From contig NZ_CP068082.1 in NCBI RefSeq assembly GCF_016724845.1, positions 1,798,001 through 1,862,000 of the forward strand: a DNA stretch of 64,000 bases, given 5' to 3'. The translations under genes were made by a program, and so were the position numbers. This document shows positions 25,980 through 35,011 of this stretch, piece after piece. The DNA is from Sphingobacterium spiritivorum (GTDB lineage: Bacteria > Bacteroidota > Bacteroidia > Sphingobacteriales > Sphingobacteriaceae). The notes below the pieces were generated by a model. It searched no databases. It had not been told where the DNA came from and saw only the letters and a program-made list of their open reading frames with translations. Within the stretch, counting starts at the first letter, position 1; each line of letters begins with the position of its first letter.

Positions 25980-27398
25980 TTAATTAACGTCCACCATAGG
26001 GATAACTAATGTAAATACTGACCCTTCTCCGATTACAGTATCTACTTTAATATCCCAGTCATGTTGTACCACGGTCTGTTGCACATAATACAACCCCAGC
26101 CCTACCCCGTTTTTCGCATACTCCGGCTTACCTCTAAAAAATTTTTTAAACATATGCGTCAGCGTTTCTTTATCTATCCCATTTCCGTTGTCCTTCACAT
26201 GAAGTTCAATTAGCTGTTCCTGCACAGTTACCCATACCTGAATAAGTTTATCCTTCCGGTTGTTGTACTTAACTCCGTTTTCTACCAAATTATTGAGTAA
26301 TGTCGTAAACATAAATCTGTTAGTAACAATATGATATCGCTTTTCTTCATCTTTGGGAGAATAATCAATTTCGACCTCTTTCCCGCAATTGATACGCAGG
26401 TCTGTAACACTTTCGTCCAGCAGCTCATGAAGATTGTAGATATCTTTTTCTACATGATGAGGGCTGAACTTACTCACATTGATAGCCTGATTGATAAGCT
26501 TGTCAAGCCGACCGGCTTGTCTGTCGATGATATCCAGATTGATAGTAGTCATGCCGCCTGTGCTATCTGCAGGGATATCTCTTCTCACATTTTTACTCGC
26601 CACCTGTATTGTTGCCAGTGGAGTATTAAATTCATGGGTAATATTATTAAGAAAATCTGTCGTCATTTCATTCATTTTCTTTTGTCTTACCCAATTGTTG
26701 AAGGTCAGAAAATAAATTCCGACAACAGCCAGCAAACAACAGCCTGATAACAAAAGTAAAGGAAGAATATTTTTGAGAACCGCTAACGTTTTACCGTCTT
26801 TATCTGCATACAGGGAAAATTCGACCCGATTGCTATATTTCAGATGGGAAGAAATAAATAAACTGGAAACCATTTGATGGGGCTTGATCAACCGGGGATC
26901 TCCCTGAATAATGGTCATGGTATCAGGAGATGACATTGGGCCGGAGTCGAGCAAATCAATGAAACTGTGCCCGTCAAAAGTAACAGAAATACCACCCAGA
27001 ACCAGTGTATATTTAAAGTGAGAATCCAGATTATCCTTTTTGAGCAGTTCCGCAAATAAGCTGTCCATCGTAGATCCTTCCTGAAGCTGTCGGACAATCT
27101 GATGATAGATTTCTGCGCTCCTCTTTTTGAATAATTCAGGATCGCTGTGATATAGACTATCCAGTGTTGACATTTTTGGCAACAATACGGAATCAATTAT
27201 AGCTTGTCCTCCCGGAAAGAGCTTGTCGTTGATAATGGCTCTCTCATACGCTATTTTAAGCTTATTTTTCTCCTTTTTGAACAGATCATTGCTTTTGATA
27301 GTATACGTACTTGATATCAATTGATATTGCAAGATCATCAAAACCAAAAAACTGGCAATAGCAATAAGTTTATAAATTCTTTCGGTATTCAGGTACAT
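25980..27398 (-). CDS. sensor histidine kinase
   Basis: A 472-residue membrane kinase. Transmembrane segments at about 10-29 and 209-232 enclose a 180-residue periplasmic sensor with no family that I recognise. The HisKA box THEFNTPLAT has the phospho-acceptor His255. The HATPase domain has NGVKYNNR (N box), DNGNGIDKE (G1) and GVGLGLYYV (G2). It is the upstream partner of the OmpR-type regulator. It is a classical, not hybrid, two-component sensor, which is the less usual choice for Bacteroidota glycan loci. The signal is presumably a fragment of the glycan processed by the operon. Confidence 0.94.
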   Translation of the reverse strand: MYLNTERIYKLIAIASFLVLMILQYQLISSTYTIKSNDLFKKEKNKLKIAYERAIINDKLFPGGQAIIDSVLLPKMSTLDSLYHSDPELFKKRSAEIYHQIVRQLQEGSTMDSLFAELLKKDNLDSHFKYTLVLGGISVTFDGHSFIDLLDSGPMSSPDTMTIIQGDPRLIKPHQMVSSLFISSHLKYSNRVEFSLYADKDGKTLAVLKNILPLLLLSGCCLLAVVGIYFLTFNNWVRQKKMNEMTTDFLNNITHEFNTPLATIQVASKNVRRDIPADSTGGMTTINLDIIDRQAGRLDKLINQAINVSKFSPHHVEKDIYNLHELLDESVTDLRINCGKEVEIDYSPKDEEKRYHIVTNRFMFTTLLNNLVENGVKYNNRKDKLIQVWVTVQEQLIELHVKDNGNGIDKETLTHMFKKFFRGKPEYAKNGVGLGLYYVQQTVVQHDWDIKVDTVIGEGSVFTLVIPMVDVN

Positions 27399-27546
27399 AA
27401 ATCAGCGATTGGGTATTCGCAAATTTGGTAATTATATAGCAAAGAGACCAATTTTATTTTATTCCGGAACATATCTCTTCAAGATAAATCCGGTCAGTCC
27501 ATTCGTATACATAAGGGTTGATTTTTCTAAATGGGAACCAGTTCTT

Positions 27547-29490
27547 TTATTCCCGATTTATTTCCACAGTAGGCTGACTGTCCAGTTGTTCGTATATGGA
27601 GTTTTGCGATACAAATTCGGGTACAATATTTTTTAGAATCCGAACCAAATTTATTGGTTTTATTGTTCCTGAACGCCTATCCCATATGTGTTCACAAAGC
27701 TTATCCAGCAAAATCCTTTTCTCATTCAGGTCTTCACTGTTGATCTTCGCGATCATTATTTTTTCGTGATGTGTTCTGATTGTATTTTCATTATTTGCCA
27801 GCAACTCTTCATATATCTTTTCTCCCGGGCGTAGTCCAGTTATCTTGATATCAATATCCTCCGGATAGCGGTAGCCTTTTAGTCGGATCATACGCTTCGC
27901 AAGCTCTATGATCTTTACAGATTTGCCCATATCAAAGACAAATATTTCTCCGCCCTTACCCATTACTCCCGCTTCCTGAACAAGCTGGCAAGCCTCCGGA
28001 ATAGTCATAAAATAACGTGTAATATCGGGGTGCGTCAGTGTCAAAGGACCACCTGCTTCCATTTGTCTTTCAAATAAAGGAATAACAGATCCGTTTGATC
28101 CCAGTACATTACCAAAACGGGTAACAATAAAGGCTGTCTGCAATTGTTGCTGACAGCTGTTTACGTATATCTCTGCAGCTCTTTTTGTCGCTCCCATCAC
28201 ATTCGTCGGATTAATCGCTTTATCCGTCGAAACCATAACAAATTTTTTGGCTTTATACTTAACGGCCATATCCGCCACATTTCGTGTGCCTATAACATTT
28301 GTTAAGATAGCTTCATATGGATTTTGTTCCATTAACGGAACGTGTTTATATGCCGCCGCATGAAACACCAGATCCGGATGAAACTGTGCAAATATCTCCT
28401 CCATAAAAAGCCGGTCTCTCACATTACCCACTATATAGTGCACCCGTTCAGGATGAGTAGCGAGTAGCGTTTGCTGCACATCATATATAGCCGATTCAGC
28501 CTGATCGATCAAAATTAACTGATCATAATTCTGTAGGGAAATCTGTCTGGCCAGTTCGGAACCTATTGACCCTGCAGCGCCAGTCACTAATATCACTTTT
28601 CCATACATCTCATGCTGTATAGCTGGATTATCCAGTTGAATAACCTTTCTACCTAAGAGATCTTCGATTTTTAACGCCCTGATCTGCCGTTGTTTTCCGG
28701 CATTTAACATAGTATTAGATGGAGGCATTATTCGTATCTCCAGTTCCAGATCCTGCGCCTTTTCAGTAATACGTTCCAGTCTCTCCGGATCATTATTCTC
28801 TACCGCAATAATAATCTGCTCGATATTACAGTCATGGATCAATTGTTTATCCAGACGATCCAAGCCCAGAATTTTGAATCCAGCGAGGCGCTTGCCTACT
28901 CTTGATGGTTTGTCTTCTACAAATGCAAATACTGAATATTTGACCCTTACATCATCTCTTAGTAATGACAAAGCCATCAGACCAGGTCTTGAAGCTCCGA
29001 AAATCAAGACATTTACCTGTTTTCTTTTTCGTAGAAAAAATGCTTCATAAATAGTCCTGTAGAAAATACGTGCAGCGACCAGCACCACCATACTTAGAAA
29101 TGCATGCATAAAGAGTACAGCGTATGACATGCGCAGGTAATCGTCCAAAATCGAGTCTTCCGGAATAAAAAAGCGGAAAACAAAATTTGCTGCCATTAAT
29201 GTCAGCATTGCCACCCATATGACTTTGAATACGCTTATAGCATCCCGAATACCCGTCTGTCTGACAATTCCTCTGTAGGTACCATAGCCGATAAAAAAGA
29301 AAAGATAGACCAGAATAATCAGGATACCCTTTTTCAACATTAAGTCCAGCTCAAAACTGCCCTTAAAACTGTTAATAATAAAGTTGGAGAATAAATAACA
29401 GAAAAATACAATTGAGATATCAATCAGCAAAATAACCCATCTGGGATTATCCTTTCTTAATCTTCGCTTTAGGTCTATAAAATTCCACAT
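27547..29490 (-). CDS. membrane-bound UDP-GlcNAc 4,6-dehydratase (CapD/WbpM type)
   Basis: Makes UDP-4-keto-6-deoxy-HexNAc, precursor of FucNAc, QuiNAc or bacillosamine-type sugars. I start it at the ATG at 29490 (647 residues, MWNFIDLKRRL). Four membrane segments occupy about 20-150. A first nucleotide-binding domain (VNVLIFGASRPG) is followed by the catalytic SDR domain with VTGAAGSIGSELARQ and VSTDKAINPTNVMGATKRAAE; Met replaces Tyr in the YxxxK motif, as known for the large WbpM/PglF class. It is a single gene, separated from the main sugar cluster by 11 kb. It could serve the initiating sugar used by the transferase at 41167-42126. Confidence 0.93.
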   Translation of the reverse strand: MWNFIDLKRRLRKDNPRWVILLIDISIVFFCYLFSNFIINSFKGSFELDLMLKKGILIILVYLFFFIGYGTYRGIVRQTGIRDAISVFKVIWVAMLTLMAANFVFRFFIPEDSILDDYLRMSYAVLFMHAFLSMVVLVAARIFYRTIYEAFFLRKRKQVNVLIFGASRPGLMALSLLRDDVRVKYSVFAFVEDKPSRVGKRLAGFKILGLDRLDKQLIHDCNIEQIIIAVENNDPERLERITEKAQDLELEIRIMPPSNTMLNAGKQRQIRALKIEDLLGRKVIQLDNPAIQHEMYGKVILVTGAAGSIGSELARQISLQNYDQLILIDQAESAIYDVQQTLLATHPERVHYIVGNVRDRLFMEEIFAQFHPDLVFHAAAYKHVPLMEQNPYEAILTNVIGTRNVADMAVKYKAKKFVMVSTDKAINPTNVMGATKRAAEIYVNSCQQQLQTAFIVTRFGNVLGSNGSVIPLFERQMEAGGPLTLTHPDITRYFMTIPEACQLVQEAGVMGKGGEIFVFDMGKSVKIIELAKRMIRLKGYRYPEDIDIKITGLRPGEKIYEELLANNENTIRTHHEKIMIAKINSEDLNEKRILLDKLCEHIWDRRSGTIKPINLVRILKNIVPEFVSQNSIYEQLDSQPTVEINRE

Positions 29491-29882
29491 ATCACATTTT
29501 CCGTGATCACAAATATGCAAGTATTATTCCACATTCGTATCAATTCTGATAATAATCAAATTTGGACAACTTTTTGCTATAATAAAAATCAGTAGATATA
29601 AATGATCGTTAAAATTTATAAAAATGTATGGATATTAATAGTTAACATTTATTATCCCTTTACGCAAGTCCAATAATCAACACGCATTCAAAAATATGAA
29701 AAACAAATACAAAATCAACGCTTCGTTAATTTTAGATATGCCAAAAGAAAATAAAAGTAAATATTCTACTACATTTTCAAATTAAACAACTTATCTTTGT
29801 AATTGATAATTATTTAATTCTGTTGTAGCGTATAGGATCAATACAACGTTATGATTAATAATTGTACAGTATAAACAACAAT
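29491..29882. other. divergent intergenic region with promoter of the phosphatase gene
   Basis: A very AT-rich gap between divergent genes. An exact TAnnTTTG box, TATCTTTG (29792-29799), lies about 84 bp before the phosphatase ATG, although no clear TTTG sits at the right distance upstream. On the other side CAAATATG (29511-29518) is one base off a minus-strand -7 box. An ATG-started 29-codon frame at 29696-29785 has no supporting feature. Confidence 0.45.
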
Positions 29883-30674
29883 ATGAGTCTTCTATCAAAG
29901 TTATTCCGTAAGAAAGAAAATACACTTCATCATAATGCCCTGGCTTTTATGGAGGTTGATATGCATAATCACCTTTTACCAGGTATTGATGATGGTAGTA
30001 AATCAGTAGACCAGTCTGTAAAACTAATTGAGGGATTACAAGAATTAGGACTACACAAGTTTATATGTACTCCCCATATCATGGATGGTGTATATGCCAA
30101 TACGAGTCGAACGATTGACGCTGCGTACCAAAAACTTAAGTCTACACTTGTTTCCAGAGAATCAAAAGTAGAGCTTAGCTTTGCGGCTGAACATATGATT
30201 GATCAGGGTCTTGACCTCATCATAGCAGATAATAAATTATGCGTGATGCCTAATGATTATGTACTCATAGAGATGTCCTATTTAGCGGAATCAAAGTCTT
30301 TATTTAGGACGATCATGGATATACAGGCTATGGGTTACAAACCCATATTAGCCCATCCGGAGAGATATAACTATTATCATCAGAACTTTAAGATTTTTAA
30401 ACAAATCAAAGATGCCGGCTGTGCCCTTCAACTTAATCTGCTGTCAGTGTCCAGATATTACGGCAGTAATGTAAAAACAACTGCGCTTACGTTGATAAAA
30501 TCTGGGTTATATGATTTTATCGGAACAGATATTCACCACGAAAAACATCTGGCAGCTATAAAAGAAGTCGCTACAAAATATCCGTTAGGCGATCTTCTGA
30601 AAACCTGTCCGATTCGCAATCATGAACTCCTTACAAGTAACAACCCAAGCAAAGAATTTATTGCTGTAGGATAA
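29883..30674 (+). CDS. CpsB/YwqE-type tyrosine-protein phosphatase (PHP fold)
   Basis: Removes phosphate from the tyrosine tail of Wzc-type kinases and thereby allows cyclic control of polysaccharide export. The ATG at 29883 gives 263 residues; a TTG 21 nt upstream is less likely. PHP-type metal ligands are visible: VDMHNHLLPGIDDG, CTPHIMDGVY, AEHMID, PILAHPERYNYY and FIGTDIHHEKH. The sequence fits the family well. It lies apart from wza-wzc but is the only such phosphatase in the window, so the kinase at 3268-5685 is its likely substrate. Confidence 0.93.
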   Translation: MSLLSKLFRKKENTLHHNALAFMEVDMHNHLLPGIDDGSKSVDQSVKLIEGLQELGLHKFICTPHIMDGVYANTSRTIDAAYQKLKSTLVSRESKVELSFAAEHMIDQGLDLIIADNKLCVMPNDYVLIEMSYLAESKSLFRTIMDIQAMGYKPILAHPERYNYYHQNFKIFKQIKDAGCALQLNLLSVSRYYGSNVKTTALTLIKSGLYDFIGTDIHHEKHLAAIKEVATKYPLGDLLKTCPIRNHELLTSNNPSKEFIAVG

Positions 30675-30694
30675 ACGGATATAACAATATTATC

Positions 30695-30728
30695 AAAGCA
30701 ACTCCAAAAATGGGTTGCTTTTTTTTTG
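30695..30728 (+). terminator. terminator after the phosphatase gene
   Basis: An 8-bp stem AAAGCAAC/GTTGCTTT followed by a T-rich run, 20 bp after the stop codon. Confidence 0.8.
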
Positions 30729-30867
30729 TATATATTGTTCATATAGCCCTTCATATTCTCTTAAAAATTATTGCTCTTAACACATATTTGTAACGACATT
30801 ATCAATCTGTTTTGGCGAAAATTTCAATTTTATATGTTATTATTACAGTGCTTAAACCTTTTTGCAT

Positions 30868-33414
30868 ATGAAAAACAACCTATTACTCTTAAAACAGAAG
30901 CATTTCTTTTTATTCTTATCATTTAGTTTAATATCCTTATATGCAGGCGCTCAAAAAACGCATACCTTTACTGAAGGTCTGCATGTTGAGATTCCCCAGA
31001 ATTATGGTCGGGAAGCGCTGTATACAGATGAATTATTATGGCAACTCTACAGCAACAAGCTATCTACACCTGCAGCTGACAAAACCTTAGAACTTTCCCT
31101 ATCCCAAAATAAATGGATAAAAGCGACCGCAGACAGTACAGGCTTCTTCAGGCCTGAACGGGGAAAGGGAGGAAATCTCCGGCAGCCTAATAACCCTCCC
31201 GGTCCGGGGCGAATAGCAGAACAGAATACAAGTCCCAGACCTGCACAACAATTCCGTGGTCCAAGACCCAGCTATCTGTATCTGACTTACAATTCATCCA
31301 AAGAACAAACTGCAATATTGAATGTGAAGGGAAATAGTGCGGTACTTGTAAACGGGGCTCTGCACTTCGGGGATCCGTATAGAATGGGATGGATGGACAT
31401 TCCTGTACAGTTAAAAAAAGGACTTAATGAATTTTATGTCCGTGGAGCTTATGTATCAGCGAATCTAACTTTTCCGCAGCATCCCATCCAGTTTTCGACT
31501 CAGGATCTTACTTTACCGGATATCGTGCAGGGTAAAGATAACAGTGACCTCATTATAGGAATTGTACTATTAAATAATAGTACTCACAATCTCTCAGGTC
31601 TTCAGGTACAAAGTACTACAAACGGCCGGAAAGTGATCAGTGCTGTGCCTGTCATTAATGGTAACAGCACCAGAAAAATAGCTGTACGTATTGATGGATC
31701 CACTGTTCAGCAACCGGGAAACATCAGTTCTCAATTATCTTTATTAAAGAATGGAAAAGTTATTGGTCATACGCAAATTCAGTTAAGAAGTGTGGATCAA
31801 AAAACGGCTTACAGAGTTACATTCGTAAGTAATATAGATAATAGTGTACAATATTATGCGGTCAACCCTGCAACAGGAGGAGAAAAACCTCAGGATGCGC
31901 TCTTCTTCTCTGTACATGGAGCAGGAGTAGAAGCTCTGGGTCAGGCACAAGCATATCAATCTAAAGATTGGGGAACATTAGTGGCACCTACAAATCGCCG
32001 CCCCCGCGGATTTAACTGGGAAGACTGGGGACGCTTAGATGCTCTGGAAGTACTAAGTTTAGCAAAAGCCAGATTGCAGCCGGATACACAACGCATCTAC
32101 CTGACCGGACACTCAATGGGAGGACATGGAACCTGGTTTTTGGGGGCTACCTACCCGGATAAGTGGGCTGCAATAGCACCATGTGCAGGATATCCGACCC
32201 TGAAAGGTTACGGGTCTGCAGATGGATTAGTGCCCGAAAAAGGACGTAATGCACTGGAAGAAGTATTACTTAAATCGGGTAATCAGAGCGATGTCACTGC
32301 CTACGCAACAAATTACAGACCACTGGGTGTGTATATATTGCATGGCGATGCAGACCGCACAGTTTCTGTGGATTATGCACGACAGATGCGAAATATTCTG
32401 GGTGAATTCCATCCTGATTTTAGCTATTATGAATATCCCGGTGGTTCTCATTGGTATAGCAACGAAAGTGTAGACTGGAAGCCTTTATTTGATTATTTTA
32501 AGTGGCACAAAAGGAAAACACAAAGCGAGGTTGATCATATAGATTTTATGACCGCTAATCCCGGAATATCAGCTTCTTATTATTGGGCAACCGTCTATCA
32601 GCAAATCCATCCACTGGATTATTCCCGTATTCTCTTAGATCGCGATATAACGAAGCATAGTATTGTAGGGCAAACAACAAATGTACAGACACTGCGTCTG
32701 GATCTGAGTGGTTTTAATAATGAAGAACCTGTATCTGTAACTTTAGACAGCTTAAATACCATTGAATACCGCATGACAGACTCCGAAAAGCCTTTTATTT
32801 ATCTGAAAAAAGAAGGAGTATCATGGACTGTAACCAATGAGCCAAGCCTTGCGCGTAAAGGTCCTCACAGAAATGGCACATTCAAAGAAGCATTTAACAA
32901 CAGGATGGTCTATGTTTACGGAACTCAGGGAACGAAAGAAGAAAACAATTGGGCCATGGAGAAGGTGCAGTATGATGCTGAAGCCTGGTACTATCGGGGT
33001 AATGGTGCATTTGATATCATTGCTGACCGGGATTTTGAAGAAACCAAATATGCTGGCCGAAATATTATTCTGATCGGTAATGCAAAAACAAACAGCGCAT
33101 GGAATACTTTGATGAAAGATTGTCCGATTCAGGTGGAGACAGGAAAAATCAATATCGGAGGGAAAACCTATGCGGGAAATGATTTGGGCGGATACTTTTA
33201 CTGGAGGAAACCGGGATCAGATGTTTTATCTGTGGGAGTAATTACCGGCACCGGAATCGCAGGTATGCGGGCAGCAACGGCTAATCAATACTTTGCCGGA
33301 GCGAGTGGCTTTCCTGATTATATGTTCTTTAAACTGGCTATGCTCAAAGATGGAGTCGAAGGTATTGTAGATGCCGGATTTTACAGCAATGAGTGGAATG
33401 TAAAATCTAATTAG
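30868..33414 (+). CDS. secreted alpha/beta-hydrolase, S9 peptidase/esterase-like
   Basis: An 848-residue exported protein starting at the ATG at 30868; signal peptide 1-29 (YAGAQ). The central part is an alpha/beta-hydrolase domain: LTGHSMGGHGTW carries the nucleophile Ser416, HGDADRTV the acid (Asp496) and GGSHWYSN the base His528. The N-terminal part (about 30-330) is a beta-rich accessory region interrupted by a Pro/Gly/Arg-rich stretch (about 95-134). The C-terminal 300 residues are beta-rich and unrecognised. Similar proteins are labelled prolyl-oligopeptidase-like or carbohydrate esterase; I cannot choose between them. It converges on the second SusC/SusD operon, and its substrate may come from that system. 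Confidence 0.85.
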   Translation: MKNNLLLLKQKHFFLFLSFSLISLYAGAQKTHTFTEGLHVEIPQNYGREALYTDELLWQLYSNKLSTPAADKTLELSLSQNKWIKATADSTGFFRPERGKGGNLRQPNNPPGPGRIAEQNTSPRPAQQFRGPRPSYLYLTYNSSKEQTAILNVKGNSAVLVNGALHFGDPYRMGWMDIPVQLKKGLNEFYVRGAYVSANLTFPQHPIQFSTQDLTLPDIVQGKDNSDLIIGIVLLNNSTHNLSGLQVQSTTNGRKVISAVPVINGNSTRKIAVRIDGSTVQQPGNISSQLSLLKNGKVIGHTQIQLRSVDQKTAYRVTFVSNIDNSVQYYAVNPATGGEKPQDALFFSVHGAGVEALGQAQAYQSKDWGTLVAPTNRRPRGFNWEDWGRLDALEVLSLAKARLQPDTQRIYLTGHSMGGHGTWFLGATYPDKWAAIAPCAGYPTLKGYGSADGLVPEKGRNALEEVLLKSGNQSDVTAYATNYRPLGVYILHGDADRTVSVDYARQMRNILGEFHPDFSYYEYPGGSHWYSNESVDWKPLFDYFKWHKRKTQSEVDHIDFMTANPGISASYYWATVYQQIHPLDYSRILLDRDITKHSIVGQTTNVQTLRLDLSGFNNEEPVSVTLDSLNTIEYRMTDSEKPFIYLKKEGVSWTVTNEPSLARKGPHRNGTFKEAFNNRMVYVYGTQGTKEENNWAMEKVQYDAEAWYYRGNGAFDIIADRDFEETKYAGRNIILIGNAKTNSAWNTLMKDCPIQVETGKINIGGKTYAGNDLGGYFYWRKPGSDVLSVGVITGTGIAGMRAATANQYFAGASGFPDYMFFKLAMLKDGVEGIVDAGFYSNEWNVKSN

Positions 33415-33420
33415 AAATAA

Positions 33421-33448
33421 GAAAGAGCTGGAAATATCCAGCTCTTTC
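33421..33448. terminator. bidirectional terminator between convergent genes
   Basis: A perfect 12-bp stem GAAAGAGCTGGA/TCCAGCTCTTTC with a 4-nt loop, followed by CTTTTC on the plus strand and TTATTTCT on the minus strand. It separates the hydrolase gene from the SusD gene. Confidence 0.85.
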
Positions 33449-33459
33449 CTTTTCACTAT

Positions 33460-34983
33460 TTATTGTAATAACCACATCGGCTTATTGATATCATCTATAC
33501 CTCCGTATTGTCTTAATACGGCTGCATCTACATTCGCCGTATTATAGTTAAATTCACTGGAAGGATATTTCCATCGGACCGGAATCTTATCCGGAGCTTC
33601 AGAATTGAGACTACTTGCAGGGTTGATCTTCCATTTCGGATATCCTGTCCTGCGATAATCATAATAGGTATAAAATTCAGACTGTAAGAAACTGGCCAGA
33701 TACTTCTGCGTTATGATGGCTTCTATACGGGCTTCTGTTCCGGCTGGAAAAGTGCTGCCTAATCCATTAACATATGATGTTACATAAGAAGCATCTAATG
33801 GCATATTGTGATGAAATTGTTCCGCATTAGGGGTGTTATCATAGATAAACTTCATAGAAGCCTCTACTCCCTTTTTATACCAATCCACCGGCTGATCAGA
33901 CACCCAGCCTCTTGCCGCAGCTTCCGCTATTATAAAACAAACCTGAGCATACGAAAGTTGTTGCGTAGGCTCTCCTGTAGCAAGTTCAGTATACCGGTCA
34001 TTCAGTTTTGAATAATCTTTTGTTCCTTTTATTGCCGTGATATTATCATAGACAAGAGAAGGGTCGATACCTACATAGGCGGCAAAATCTTTCTGTGTCA
34101 ATCCTCCGGTAATTTTGACAGGAGAAGGGGCTGCATAATAGAACAGTCTTCTATCCTGTAAGGTCTTCAGCCGGTCTATGACTTCAGTGGACATTATCGG
34201 GTAAATGGTAAAATTGTTACCCACTTTATAAAAGGGATAAGTCTGACCGCTTTTATCCGAACGAATCAGCTGATAGTTGTCCGCATTTGATGTAAAAATA
34301 GGCTTAGCGGCAAGAATTTGCTGAAATCTGGTTTTCAGTTGCAGATCGGCATCTCCTTCTTTTTTACTTAACTGCATCAGAACATTTAAGGCAAAGCTAT
34401 TGACCAGTTTACGCCATTTGACAGGATCTCCTCCATACATAGGATCTCCAACGAATTTTCCCCCTTCCGCAAATAACTGATCAGCCATTTCCAGTTCTTT
34501 CAAAATACCCAGAAATACCTCTTTTTGAGTATCATATTTCGGAAAATAATTTTTATCCAGCTCACCTTTCAAAGCATCCTGGTAAGGGATGTCTCCCATA
34601 TCCATGGTGGCTTCGAAAAATTTCACTGCCCTGGCAAAATACATCAGGCCATCATATGATTTAGCCAGTTTTTCGGTACCCGCGAATTTTCCCATAAAAT
34701 GAGCATCGTTGATGGATGTGAAACTCAGACTGGATGCTCCGAAACCATTATATTGGAAGGATTCGACAAATTCTGTCCAGACAATATTCTTATTCAGCAT
34801 ATAAGGTTGTAAGAAACCTTTCTGACTTGGCTGATTCGCAAGATTTATAATAATACGGGTTGCTATCATTGCTGAAGTCACTTTTTCAGGAGCTTCAGGG
34901 TTGGTATTGACTTCGTCAAATTTGGAACAGGAATAATTACTTATGACGAGTCCCAACAGGATATATTTTAAAATTTTTTTCAT
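33460..34983 (-). CDS. SusD-like surface lipoprotein (second system)
   Basis: A 507-residue lipoprotein from the ATG at 34983 (MKKILKYILLGLVISNYSC; lipobox Cys19). The frame is open upstream but would overlap the SusC gene. The sequence FDEVNTNPEAPEKVT and the layout (VKFFEATMDMGDIPYQDAL, YAQVCFIIAEAAARGW, ITQKYLASFLQSEFYTYYDYRRTGYP) fit the SusD_2-type family rather than the classical one at 19651-21459. It is the last gene of the sigma/anti-sigma-controlled operon and the binding partner of the SusC encoded just upstream. Confidence 0.94.
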   Translation of the reverse strand: MKKILKYILLGLVISNYSCSKFDEVNTNPEAPEKVTSAMIATRIIINLANQPSQKGFLQPYMLNKNIVWTEFVESFQYNGFGASSLSFTSINDAHFMGKFAGTEKLAKSYDGLMYFARAVKFFEATMDMGDIPYQDALKGELDKNYFPKYDTQKEVFLGILKELEMADQLFAEGGKFVGDPMYGGDPVKWRKLVNSFALNVLMQLSKKEGDADLQLKTRFQQILAAKPIFTSNADNYQLIRSDKSGQTYPFYKVGNNFTIYPIMSTEVIDRLKTLQDRRLFYYAAPSPVKITGGLTQKDFAAYVGIDPSLVYDNITAIKGTKDYSKLNDRYTELATGEPTQQLSYAQVCFIIAEAAARGWVSDQPVDWYKKGVEASMKFIYDNTPNAEQFHHNMPLDASYVTSYVNGLGSTFPAGTEARIEAIITQKYLASFLQSEFYTYYDYRRTGYPKWKINPASSLNSEAPDKIPVRWKYPSSEFNYNTANVDAAVLRQYGGIDDINKPMWLLQ

Positions 34984-35011
34984 TTTAACTGTGGTTAAGA
35001 TCTTTGATAAT

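Noticed and set aside
29696..29785. 29-codon frame (starting MKNKYKINAS) in the AT-rich gap before the phosphatase gene
   Set aside because: Very short, Lys/Asn-rich as expected from AT-rich DNA, with no ribosome-binding site or conserved motif visible.
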